Below are positions 55,192-63,386 of a DNA stretch of 64,000 bases, one piece after another. The notes under the pieces are model-generated. The model was not told the DNA's origin. It searched no databases and saw nothing but the letters and a program-made list of their open reading frames with translations. The stretch spans positions 1 to 64,000 of the forward strand of contig CALQIT020000006.1 in assembly GCA_943330705.2 (NCBI GenBank), given 5' to 3'. The DNA comes from Streptomyces griseus. GTDB lineage: Bacteria; Bdellovibrionota; Bdellovibrionia; Bdellovibrionales; Bdellovibrionaceae. The stretch's first letter is position 1. The number at the start of each line of letters is the position of its first letter. Both the position numbers and the translations under genes were made by a program.

Positions 55192-55364
55192 TAAACTTCC
55201 ATATCCTTATTGGGAATAGCTGGCTTTGCAGTTTTCTTTGGCTTTTCTGTTTGATTGAGAATTTTCATTAGGTCTTCAGGAGGTGGTTGTTCTCCAATTT
55301 GCTTGAGTCTTTCGGACCATTTCTTGGCTGCACCTTTTTTAGGACCATGTTTCTTGTTATTCAT
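55191..55364 (-). CDS. 57-residue basic protein coupled to the PIN-domain gene
   Basis: A short gene starting at ATG 55364 with AAGGA eight bases upstream, ending TAA that overlaps the next ATG (TAATG). The product is Lys/Pro-rich (NNKKHGPKKGAAKKW at the N-terminus, EDLMKILNQTEKPKKTAKP later). Size, order and overlap fit an antitoxin before a toxin, but no antitoxin fold is recognised. Confidence 0.55.
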   Translation of the reverse strand: MNNKKHGPKKGAAKKWSERLKQIGEQPPPEDLMKILNQTEKPKKTAKPAIPNKDMEV

Positions 55365-55434
55365 ATGTCATTCCTTCTTTTTGACTAAGCTACCATACAC
55401 TACCTGGATTATCTAAACACCTGAAATCATTGCT

Positions 55435-56940
55435 TTAATGCCCAATCTCCTCTGAGTTCAATTCCGGAAACCGGATCTTAAATACACTGGAAGCTCCATG
55501 TGGAGTCTCTTTGCCATGGGCTACAAGAACTGCGCCGACCCCAGTTGGAAGTGTCTTCAGCAGATCAGGGGAAGCTCGAAATTGATGAGCATCGCGACTG
55601 GTGCCTTCGCCTATGACCTCGGCTGAATCAATATCTTTTGAATTGGTAATTCGCTGGGTGGTTTTCTGAATGTCTTTGGTGCCGAATGAGCGCGCAAAGA
55701 ACTCTGCTGTATCGGGGTCATTGATTCGCAAAATGATTTTAGTCGCAGCATTGTCTGTAATTCGACTTAGGAAGCCCGGTGAAACCTCAATGACGTCACC
55801 AACACTTTGATGCGAGAAATGCAAAGCAAAGCCAGCTGAGCGGGCCTTGGAAATTAGGTCTGCAAACTCGGGACAGGCAAACGTCGCAAACTCGTCAAAA
55901 TAAATTGGAACGAGCTTGCTTTGGTTTGCCTGCCCCTTATCTTCGGTTCGTTTCCTGTGGGCCGTGCCGGCCAAAAAATTTAGATGATTGATAATGAGTT
56001 TACCAAGCACTGTAACGATCTGTGGTGACATGAGGCTTTGTAACCTGAAGTAAATTACCTTTCCGTCATATGCTGAATGGAGGTCAATGCCAGTAAACGG
56101 CTTTGGGGACAGAATTGTTGAAAGGTGCCCTAGAGTTAAAGATTTGATTTGGTCCCTTAGCCCTGAAAGATCCTGAAATTCTTTATTTGCAAGCGAAGCT
56201 GGGAAGTTTTCATCCTCAACAAAAGACGAATAGGCATCTGGAGTCGCTAGATATTTAGAAATTTCAACCAGAGTCGGATTTCTTGAGTTGATCTCAAAGT
56301 ATGTTTGAAAAATCTTTTGCAAAGCAGAGAAAGCCTTAGATTTGTAATATTCTTCAGACCACGAAAGTGACGAGAATACTCTTTGTGCTCCTTCTAGAGG
56401 AGAACCTGCTTCGAGGGGGTTGTATCCTAATGATAAAGCTTCGGTGAGATCAAAGATTCTCAAGCGATCTTTAGGAACCCATTTCTGGAGGTGATCCAAA
56501 AAGGATTGATCTCCTTTTGCGTCCAATATCACGCTGCCAAATCCACGTCGGACATCTTGCTGAAGGAAATTTAAAATTACACTTTCAGTTTTACCTGATC
56601 CGGTTGCTCCCAGAATATGGACGTGTCTGGTTCGAATATTATCGGGCAGATAGATATTTTCGTCTAAATTGTCATCTCGGCCCATAATCACTGATTGAGA
56701 ATCAGGGCTAAGAAGCTCCGAAGGGATTTCCCTAACGATTTCCAGACGTTTTCGATTTTCCTTCGACCATGGCGAAAAAAGATAAACCACTCCAATCAAT
56801 CCCACGAAGACTACAACAACTGTAAAAGTGATGGAAACGACAAAAAGAGGTCCCGGAAGTGAGGCAAAGAAATATTTCGCCCACAGAATTAAAAGGCCAA
56901 ACGGTAAAAGTAGTAGCCAGGAATCGTTTTGATTGTTCAT
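55435..56940 (-). CDS. virD4: Type IV coupling protein (VirD4/TraG/TrwB family)
   Basis: 501 residues. Two N-terminal membrane helices (about 8-25 and 32-55), Walker A GATGSGKT at 111-118 in HILGATGSGKTESV, Walker B IYFDEFATFA at about 345-352, and SKARSAGFALHFSHQSVGDV as in TraG/TraD-type ATPases. It brings the relaxosome to the secretion channel in conjugation. It is followed 70 bases later by the 57-residue gene. Confidence 0.88.
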   Translation of the reverse strand: MNNQNDSWLLLLPFGLLILWAKYFFASLPGPLFVVSITFTVVVVFVGLIGVVYLFSPWSKENRKRLEIVREIPSELLSPDSQSVIMGRDDNLDENIYLPDNIRTRHVHILGATGSGKTESVILNFLQQDVRRGFGSVILDAKGDQSFLDHLQKWVPKDRLRIFDLTEALSLGYNPLEAGSPLEGAQRVFSSLSWSEEYYKSKAFSALQKIFQTYFEINSRNPTLVEISKYLATPDAYSSFVEDENFPASLANKEFQDLSGLRDQIKSLTLGHLSTILSPKPFTGIDLHSAYDGKVIYFRLQSLMSPQIVTVLGKLIINHLNFLAGTAHRKRTEDKGQANQSKLVPIYFDEFATFACPEFADLISKARSAGFALHFSHQSVGDVIEVSPGFLSRITDNAATKIILRINDPDTAEFFARSFGTKDIQKTTQRITNSKDIDSAEVIGEGTSRDAHQFRASPDLLKTLPTGVGAVLVAHGKETPHGASSVFKIRFPELNSEEIGH

Positions 56941-57758
56941 TATTTTTGCCCTGGGAAGTAATCGGTAAGTTCAACAAAGAACTCGGTCATTGGTGGTAAC
57001 ATTAGAACTTGCGCGTTGTTATGCGCGACAGAGGCTTCTGACTGAAACTCCTGCATGACCCCAGCTGCAACGGCATGAGCAACTAGGGTCCTAAAATCCT
57101 GGTCACCTTTGCCACCATCTAGGTTTGCGTTGCTGTTAGCCCCAGACCGAATCGCAGCACGAGCAAACATCCCTTCTTTCTTTGCAGCAGCCAGAGCATA
57201 AGTTCCATTAAGACTAATTGCTCGCGCCGAGATTGGAACTGCAATATCAGGTCGGCTAGGATGCCTAACAAATTTGAAGTCAATTTTGATTCTATTAATG
57301 CTGGTTTCCGGAGAGGCGTCGCCAATTATAGTGGCACCAACTAATTCTTTACCAAGACCAGAATCAATTATTTGTGCATGCACAGGTGCGTTCCCGAATG
57401 TTTCTACAATATTCATAAGTCTTACCCGGACTAGTGTGCCGGGTGCTCTTTTTGAAAATAGCGCTCCGGAGCCTTTGCCTTGATTATTGGGTTGAAACTG
57501 AATGATTTGGGAATGCTTCTCGGCACGATCATCTTTCGTTGTAACTTGGCGTCGAACAGAATTTTTTCTAGGTTCTGAAAATGAAGATTCAACGAGTTTA
57601 TAGAAAATAATGGCGCTAACTGGAATCAAGAAGAATATTGCTACGTCTTTTGCAAGAAGAGCTAATTGAAATCGGGGAGTACCTCCTGGGTAGTCTTCGT
57701 CGGACCATCTAGCGAGAAGCTTGTCTTTTAGCTTTTCTGATTTGGACTGACTTTTCAC
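56940..57758 (-). CDS. virB10: VirB10/TrbI-like channel protein
   Basis: 272 residues with one membrane anchor (about 33-52) and a periplasmic C-terminal domain. TRVRLMNIVETFGNAPVHAQII-like stretch (here VRVRLMNIVETFGNAPVHAQ) and the end MLPPMTEFFVELTDYFP match VirB10/TrbI proteins. It spans the inner membrane to the outer-membrane pore. Shorter than TrbI (about 450) because the N-terminal Pro-rich part is reduced. It overlaps the coupling protein by one base. Confidence 0.7.
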   Translation of the reverse strand: MKSQSKSEKLKDKLLARWSDEDYPGGTPRFQLALLAKDVAIFFLIPVSAIIFYKLVESSFSEPRKNSVRRQVTTKDDRAEKHSQIIQFQPNNQGKGSGALFSKRAPGTLVRVRLMNIVETFGNAPVHAQIIDSGLGKELVGATIIGDASPETSINRIKIDFKFVRHPSRPDIAVPISARAISLNGTYALAAAKKEGMFARAAIRSGANSNANLDGGKGDQDFRTLVAHAVAAGVMQEFQSEASVAHNNAQVLMLPPMTEFFVELTDYFPGQK

Positions 57759-58498
57759 ATCTCACTCCTTTTGAGTTCAGCAGCCAGTGTTTGGGTTGAA
57801 CCTTTAATCGGAACTATTAGGCGCGTGTCCTTTAAATCTGTAGACAGGTTTGGCCGCATGAAAATTAGCCGAACTTTAATAGACGAGTCTTTCTGAACTT
57901 CTCTGCGTTCGGACCAAAGCTTACTAGGTCCAATCACTTTTTCTTTGTTACGTAGCCGAACTAAATCCCATGCAGGGGAGAGTTTCTGATTCGAATCAGC
58001 AGAGACCGTTAGATCCAAAGTAAGAAAGTCCTTTTTCTGGTCAAATTTGGCTGCCGTGATGATCACCTCCCTCTTTTTCTTGGAGGTACTTTTATGTTTT
58101 ACTAAGGAAGCGGGATTACCGAGGGCCTTTTGAGTCTTGTCGGTAGGAACTGCTTCATTGATAGCGGGGACTGTAAGCTCCGGAATCGTGTTGGAAAACT
58201 TCCTGTAATATGTGGGTTCAACATCTTCTGCTGCTGTTAAAATGAAGAGCCTGGTCTGTTTCGACCTAAAATAGACAAACATATTTGTCGTTGCAAATGG
58301 AACCAGTGGCTTCAAAACAATTGAACTTTTAAGTTTCTCAACTTGAAAAAGATTTTGATCCCCAAGAACAACTTGTGAAGGAGTCTCCTCAAATTCCAGA
58401 ATCGAGCTGAAACCTTCTTTTAGAAACACGGGAAAAGGAGTTGGATTTGGCTCAAATGCAGCGAAGGCATTTGCAATTAAAAATGAAAGTAAGAACAT
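57755..58498 (-). CDS. virB9: VirB9/TrbG-like outer-membrane complex protein
   Basis: 247 residues with a signal peptide (MFLLSFLIANAFA) and a beta-rich N-domain: ILEFEETPSQVVLGDQNLF ... LVPFATTNMFVYF is typical of VirB9/TraK/secretin N-domains. The C-terminal half continues with beta strands. It would form the outer layer of the pore with VirB10. It overlaps virB10 by 4 bases (ATGA). Confidence 0.6.
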   Translation of the reverse strand: MFLLSFLIANAFAAFEPNPTPFPVFLKEGFSSILEFEETPSQVVLGDQNLFQVEKLKSSIVLKPLVPFATTNMFVYFRSKQTRLFILTAAEDVEPTYYRKFSNTIPELTVPAINEAVPTDKTQKALGNPASLVKHKSTSKKKREVIITAAKFDQKKDFLTLDLTVSADSNQKLSPAWDLVRLRNKEKVIGPSKLWSERREVQKDSSIKVRLIFMRPNLSTDLKDTRLIVPIKGSTQTLAAELKRSEM

Positions 58499-58499
58499 T

Positions 58500-59378
58500 C
58501 TATTTTCCTCCTTTAAATGTGTTTTTCGTATATTTTGCGTATCTTGAAGCGGAAGAAGCCTTTGCGACCGTAGATGCCATGAATGTTTTTGGGTTCGCCA
58601 TCATGATGGTCTTAAGGGCACCTTTTCGAAGGGTATCTCCGACACTGAGGTTCACGCCCTCTGCTAATTGTGAAACGATAAATGGCGAGAAAAGCAGAGC
58701 AATTGCAATGATCAGATTTAAGGTAACAATGGTAATTAGATTTCCTTCAATTGAATAAGCCGATGCAAAGGGAAGGGCTCTTAAGAACGCGGACAAAATG
58801 GACCAAACAATCGGCCAGCAGGATATTTGAATCATAGACTTAAATAGACCTTTTGTTACCCCACTTGAGGACTCGAATAGCGAGCCCAAAATCAAGAATG
58901 GCCCTAGGGCAACAAGCAAGAACCAGTAGAAGTGCTGAAAGGCTAAGAGAAAAAATCGTGCTACGATCAGGATTAGAAAACTTAAAATTACCAGAGTCCC
59001 AATCAGCAAATCACTTCCGAGATTAAGTAATCCTTCTAGGTCGAAAGAATAGGCATCGGCCCGCTTAGCGGCAGCATCGAGGACCATATCAATGCCTGTC
59101 ATATTATCAATGGACTTGGCGATCTCGACTCCCATAATTTGGCAAAACTCCGCGATCATTGGAAATGTAACTAACAATAGGGCCACTAGTAGTAATCTCT
59201 TGAGCCTAATTACAACGGCGCCACTTATCCCAAGATCACTCGTGTAGCCAAAAGCAATCGAAAGCAGAAAAAGAGGGAGCAACATCTGCCAACTCAGATG
59301 ACTTGTATGTTCATAGATTTGCCGGGCTACGGGCAAAAGTTTTTCATACTCTTCAATGGCTGGGATGGAATACTTCAT
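58500..59378 (-). CDS. virB6: VirB6/TrbL-like membrane protein
   Basis: 292 residues with about six hydrophobic helices. The region FQHFYWFLLVALGPFLILGSL is typical of VirB6/TrbL channel proteins. C-terminal basic tail. The start overlaps the VirB5 stop (TAATG). Confidence 0.68.
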   Translation of the reverse strand: MKYSIPAIEEYEKLLPVARQIYEHTSHLSWQMLLPLFLLSIAFGYTSDLGISGAVVIRLKRLLLVALLLVTFPMIAEFCQIMGVEIAKSIDNMTGIDMVLDAAAKRADAYSFDLEGLLNLGSDLLIGTLVILSFLILIVARFFLLAFQHFYWFLLVALGPFLILGSLFESSSGVTKGLFKSMIQISCWPIVWSILSAFLRALPFASAYSIEGNLITIVTLNLIIAIALLFSPFIVSQLAEGVNLSVGDTLRKGALKTIMMANPKTFMASTVAKASSASRYAKYTKNTFKGGK

Positions 59379-60049
59379 TACTTTTCCCGACCCTTAAGAA
59401 CAACTTCCGAAAACTGACTTGAGTTTTGTCCCAGGTTTACCGCAACAGATTTGAAGGAGCTTCCTTTGGTAGCAATGGACCTGGTTTCCTTTTCATTTCC
59501 TTCGGCCAACATCTGCGCCAAAAGACTGGTAATGTGGCTCTGTATCACTTGAGATTGCGATTCCATGGCGATCAGTGATCCGATACCGGACGCGGTTAAC
59601 TTTTGCGCCACGCCGGGTGAAGCATCAGCTCCACGTCGTTCCATCTCCTTTCCTGAACGAAAGCTAGTTGCTGCCTCAGGGGTGACCCGAGCGACCATAT
59701 TCATGGCTTGGGAAAGCTCATGTTCAATATTGTCTGATTTTTCTGAGCGATATTCCTTTGGTATTGTGTGGTAAATCATTCTCAACCGATTGATGGCCTC
59801 TCTAGGGTCCTTCCACTTGTCCCATTCCGAAGGATGAACCAAATCGGCGATGGTTTGGATTCGGTAGATGCGATCCCTAATTCCCGCAAGCTCATCATCC
59901 AAATGCTTGGTTTGACGTTCGAGCTCCACCATTGTGTGAAGGGTATTAAAAACAATTTGCGCCAAAAGAGGCAGGTCGCCTCCCCAAAGATCGGCCTTGG
60001 CATGGAATGGTGTGATCATTAAAAAACCAACTAAAATCAGCTTTTTCAA
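59378..60049 (-). CDS. virB5: VirB5/TrbJ-like periplasmic protein
   Basis: 223 residues with a signal peptide (residues 1-19, cleaved near AKA). The mature part is mostly helical with a coiled coil at about 35-65 (TMVELERQTKHLDDELAGI), as in TrbJ. Order between VirB4 and VirB6 supports the call. Likely a minor pilus or assembly factor. Confidence 0.65.
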   Translation of the reverse strand: MKKLILVGFLMITPFHAKADLWGGDLPLLAQIVFNTLHTMVELERQTKHLDDELAGIRDRIYRIQTIADLVHPSEWDKWKDPREAINRLRMIYHTIPKEYRSEKSDNIEHELSQAMNMVARVTPEAATSFRSGKEMERRGADASPGVAQKLTASGIGSLIAMESQSQVIQSHITSLLAQMLAEGNEKETRSIATKGSSFKSVAVNLGQNSSQFSEVVLKGREK

Positions 60050-62109
60050 ATTAACTCCTTTGGTTGTGAGATGTTTTCGGTATTCGCTAGCTTGTAAAAC
60101 TCAGGGGTTGGATAGAGTCGAAAGATTTGGCTCATAGCTGGGCTTAGTACAAAGAATTCCGAGAAATGCGGTTTCTTAGAGGTGACCGATAGGGCACGAC
60201 TGATATCGGTGTCAGGCAAATCGAAGGTTTGCTTTAAAAATTCAGCAGCAGCTCCATTTTGCAGGAAGAGCTTGGTGAAGCTATTTGTAAAAATCATTTT
60301 TGCAAAAGCTTCATCGCCGTAGTCTGCAAGATTCTGTGTAATAGACACAATCCCGGCCTTATATTTTCTAAGTGTGCGGTACATCTCCTCCAAAAAGCTC
60401 TTACTCTGGGCAAAGAAACGCCAGACTTCATCGAAGACAATCAGAGTTCGAGGGTATTTGCCGTTAATAAGATCCTCCCAGAGCATTTCTGACAAAAGAA
60501 GAATAGTTGTTCGTTGTAAGACCGGGTCCGAGTCTAGCTCTTTAAAATCAAATGCTGTTACCTGAGCTCCGATGACTTGTGCCAAATCTTTGCGAATTGG
60601 TATTTTGTCCAAAGGAAGATGTGGTTTTAACCAATGGGCTACGTCTTGGTAGAAGCGTTCTTGTTTTTCGCTGGCTAGCTTAATCAGATCGCCAATTTTT
60701 AGATGCTGGCCCTCTGAGTGTCTCAACAGATCGTCGATGGCTACTCGGTGCGAGTGCGTTATGTGATTTCCAGAACCACAGAGTGTCTCTAAAAATGTGC
60801 GATAAAAACCGTTTCCACTTACTGGTTTCAAATGTAGGAATGTGGCAAGAAGTGCTTTGGCATCGTTGATGGTAAGAAGTTGGCTCTTTCCCCCATTAGC
60901 TTCAATAATCTTTCGATAGGAACCGCCGATATCAAAGATGCAAAGTCGCGTTCTTGTTTCATCCTTTAGCAGCGATGAAAGTATAGCATTCATTAAGAAG
61001 CTCTTACCAGATCCGGATGCGCCACAAATGAAAGCATTAAAATTGAGATTCTCTTTCGAAAATAGATTTAGGTGTGAAACTTCATTGCTTCGTGAGCGGA
61101 GTTCTAATGAAGAGAATTCATTTTGTCTGGAATAGTCATGAAGTAGTGGAAATATCTGAGCCAAATTTTGCGACAAGATAGGAAGCTTTCGGATACTAAG
61201 AGTTTCGTTGCCGGGAATGTGGCTTACAATGACGGGGAGCGATCCAAGCTCTTCCGGATAAAGACCGGCATTGCCAATTCCTGAAATCGCTCTTTCCAGC
61301 TCATTAACGATATCGCTAGTCTGTAATTCTGACCCCAAGACGCTAATTGCGAACGATATTTCAAAAAGGGTCTCTTTGCTGACCAAAATCCTTTCAAGTG
61401 TCTCTTCTGAGGAGCTCAGCACGGAATTAGATTCGATGTTTTTGACCTCAAGGGAGTTGCTGACCGACAGAGCATGGCTAACTCGGCGTTTTGTCTCCAA
61501 TTGCCGTCTGATTTTCTTTCGATCAGGAATCGAAAATTTTAGAGAAAGTGTAAATGGTATTTGGCTTTCAAAAATGGGTTGAAGGCATCCTTTCCAAGTA
61601 ATTTGTGGAAGCTCAGTCAAAGAAAGCACTCGGAGCACTTGATTCCCGACTTTAATGAGGTCCTTTTCCCAGACAATATCTGGCAATTTGCCATTTGGAA
61701 CTTCGGGGCCAAGAATTGTGGCCAAGTAAGTCTTCCAAGAATCTTTGCTTAAGGGTGCCACCGACACTTTGATCTCAGACAGTAGAGCCTGGAGATGTGA
61801 ATAGCTTTCCGGCTTTTTCACTTTTTCAAAAGCGATAATCTTCGTCTTGAGTCCAGGTATTGGATTGTTGATCTCGGTCCGCGAAAGAATGACTTGGCCT
61901 TGGAAGAAATTTGGCAATCTAGTTATAAGCTCTGAAACCTTTTGGAAAAATCCTTCGGCGCTCGGACCCTCAAGATTTTCCTCAAAGAGTCCACATGACA
62001 AAGGCTCGAATTCAAATCCCCTCAATGTCGATCCATCGCCACCTTGTAGGACTCCGTCATCGCACCATTTGGTTTGAAGAATTGCCTTAGTTAAAGAGTA
62101 CTTTCTCAT
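60046..62109 (-). CDS. virB4: VirB4/TrbE conjugation ATPase
   Basis: 687 residues. Walker A GASGSGKS in FICGASGSGKSFLMNAILS at about 358-376, Walker B TLIVFDEVWRFF at about 553-564, and the downstream Gln motif SITQNLADY. The N-terminal half is the VirB4 domain. It drives pilus biogenesis and substrate transfer. It overlaps virB3 and virB5 by 4 bases each. Confidence 0.88.
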   Translation of the reverse strand: MRKYSLTKAILQTKWCDDGVLQGGDGSTLRGFEFEPLSCGLFEENLEGPSAEGFFQKVSELITRLPNFFQGQVILSRTEINNPIPGLKTKIIAFEKVKKPESYSHLQALLSEIKVSVAPLSKDSWKTYLATILGPEVPNGKLPDIVWEKDLIKVGNQVLRVLSLTELPQITWKGCLQPIFESQIPFTLSLKFSIPDRKKIRRQLETKRRVSHALSVSNSLEVKNIESNSVLSSSEETLERILVSKETLFEISFAISVLGSELQTSDIVNELERAISGIGNAGLYPEELGSLPVIVSHIPGNETLSIRKLPILSQNLAQIFPLLHDYSRQNEFSSLELRSRSNEVSHLNLFSKENLNFNAFICGASGSGKSFLMNAILSSLLKDETRTRLCIFDIGGSYRKIIEANGGKSQLLTINDAKALLATFLHLKPVSGNGFYRTFLETLCGSGNHITHSHRVAIDDLLRHSEGQHLKIGDLIKLASEKQERFYQDVAHWLKPHLPLDKIPIRKDLAQVIGAQVTAFDFKELDSDPVLQRTTILLLSEMLWEDLINGKYPRTLIVFDEVWRFFAQSKSFLEEMYRTLRKYKAGIVSITQNLADYGDEAFAKMIFTNSFTKLFLQNGAAAEFLKQTFDLPDTDISRALSVTSKKPHFSEFFVLSPAMSQIFRLYPTPEFYKLANTENISQPKELI

Positions 62110-62399
62110 AATGCCTTTCCTGAGCAGCCCAATGAACGATCTTTGTGTCCAAGAAAAATGTGTGGGGCTGTGACGAATTTAAACAGAAGCTCCAGGTGTC
62201 CATTTTTTTGCCCATGTGAAATAATTCGAAGTCCAAGTAGAGAGCCCACGCCCAGCCCCCAAGATAAAATCAAGGGGGCTTTCAACATGTTTAGAATAAC
62301 GTTTGATGCCGCAAGTACAGAGAATGCTGTCACGATGTGGCTGACTTCAAATCCCCATAGCTGAGATCTGTTCATGTTACTGGTTGGACAGTTCTTCAT
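62106..62399 (-). CDS. virB3: VirB3/TrbD-like small membrane protein
   Basis: 97 residues with two hydrophobic segments (about 18-40 and 44-58). The LLFKFVTAPHIFLGHKDRSLG tail with conserved aromatic and small residues is seen in VirB3/TrbD/TraL proteins. Placement between VirB2 and VirB4 strongly supports the call. Confidence 0.7.
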   Translation of the reverse strand: MKNCPTSNMNRSQLWGFEVSHIVTAFSVLAASNVILNMLKAPLILSWGLGVGSLLGLRIISHGQKNGHLELLFKFVTAPHIFLGHKDRSLGCSGKAL

Positions 62400-62668
62400 C
62401 GAACTGTCCTTTGAATGAGATCAACTATGCTCTGGGCACCAAATAGGATCGCTGCACCGGTTACCGCGTAGACGAGATGCTGTTTTGCATTGATATTTCC
62501 AGTGAAAAAACTAAACGCAGCAAAACCAAGCCCCAACACGGCAAAAATCGGTAAAATCGATCCTAGAAGAACGTTTTTAAGTCCCATCAAAGAGGATTCA
62601 ACCGAAGCGTGTGCGAACGGAGCTAATGTTATTAACAGGGCGATCATTATGAACTGTCTTTTATTCAT
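62396..62668 (-). CDS. virB2: VirB2/TrbC-like pilin subunit
   Basis: 90 residues with a signal peptide (residues 1-21, cleaved near AHA), then two membrane helices (LLGSILPIFAVLGLGFAAFSFF and HLVYAVTGAAILFGAQSI), the standard VirB2/TrbC pilin plan. It overlaps its neighbours on both sides by a few bases. Confidence 0.78.
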   Translation of the reverse strand: MNKRQFIMIALLITLAPFAHASVESSLMGLKNVLLGSILPIFAVLGLGFAAFSFFTGNINAKQHLVYAVTGAAILFGAQSIVDLIQRTVR

Positions 62669-62867
62669 GTTTTTTTACCTCATTGTTTAGAAATTGAACG
62701 ACGTAGCGTTGACCAGGATGCATGAAGAACTCAAGGCTGAGTGACCCTCCAGCTTTGGAAGGCCATGCTCGACCAACTCGATTCCAGGCCGTTTTCTTTT
62801 CAGGAATGCCACTTTGTTTGGTTTCATATTCTTTCGCTACTAAGACATCGAACGAACCGTTAGTCAT
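62661..62867 (-). CDS. Small conserved-looking protein of unknown function
   Basis: 68 residues, with a beta-like centre (KTAWNRVGRAWPSKAGGSL, FMHPGQRYVVQFLNN). No family firmly recognised. It overlaps virB2 by 8 bases and the 34-residue frame upstream by 4 bases (ATGA), so it belongs to the tra operon. Confidence 0.55.
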   Translation of the reverse strand: MTNGSFDVLVAKEYETKQSGIPEKKTAWNRVGRAWPSKAGGSLSLEFFMHPGQRYVVQFLNNEVKKHE

Positions 62868-62968
62868 AATTCCTCCTTGGTTAAAATGTTTTCAAAAAAG
62901 TCCGGATCTCTATTCAGTTTCAGATGTCCGATGGACCACAAATAAAAGTCGTAGCAATCGAGTCTCAT
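62864..62968 (-). CDS. 34-residue microgene
   Basis: A frame of 34 codons whose ATG overlaps the stop of the Zn-ribbon gene (ATGA) and whose stop overlaps the next gene's ATG (ATGA). AAGGAGG at its end is the ribosome-binding site of the next gene. The peptide is acidic and aromatic (RLDCYDFYLWSIGHLKL). It could be a leader that couples translation rather than a functional protein. Confidence 0.4.
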   Translation of the reverse strand: MRLDCYDFYLWSIGHLKLNRDPDFFENILTKEEL

Positions 62969-63177
62969 GCTTGAGAGCCAATCGGTCGTTGGCATAGACC
63001 TGAACGTCTCCGTTTGAATGGAAGGCTCGGAAACTCATTTGGAAATTCCAGCTTTCGCCATTGTCGAAGTTCGTGGTCTGTATCGGGTGAATAGTTACAT
63101 TCCCAACAGTGGGAATGACTTGATAGATGCTCTAGGGCGGGCATTCCGCACCTTGGGCAATGAATTTGACTTGTCAT
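62965..63177 (-). CDS. Zinc-ribbon-like small protein
   Basis: 70 residues. The ATG at 63177 has AAGGAGG five bases upstream; a longer reading from 63210 lacks a site. CPRCG and CWEC at residues about 7-11 and 22-25 form a classic two-knuckle zinc ribbon. It is the first gene of the transfer operon and may regulate it. A small GAGAC/GTCTC hairpin lies at 63193-63208 before it. Confidence 0.6.
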   Translation of the reverse strand: MTSQIHCPRCGMPALEHLSSHSHCWECNYSPDTDHELRQWRKLEFPNEFPSLPFKRRRSGLCQRPIGSQA

Positions 63178-63308
63178 CTTTTCCTCCTTATCGAGACTTT
63201 CGCGTCTCAAGAGGAATAGATTGCAAGAGTGTGCCCAGGCCGGCCGGACTTTTTATGAATTTCTAAATATTGGAAATAAGATTGAATTCTGGAATTAGGT
63301 CTACGGCG

Positions 63309-63362
63309 GTGGACTTTTCAACTCACGAAAGTCCACGAAGACGGTTAAAATTCGTGGACTTT
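63309..63362. promoter_or_regulatory. Three-arm repeat able to form alternative hairpins
   Basis: GTGGACTTT (63309-63317), its complement AAAGTCCAC (63328-63336, extended to AAAGTCCACGAA), and a second GTGGACTTT arm (63354-63362, in TTCGTGGACTTT from 63351) can pair in two exclusive ways. The longer stem is 12 bp with an 11-base loop. It lies 25 bases after the P-type ATPase stop and 130 bases before the transfer operon start, so it may be a terminator or attenuator. Confidence 0.55.
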
Positions 63363-63386
63363 TGTTTGCAAAGGGAACGGTAGATT

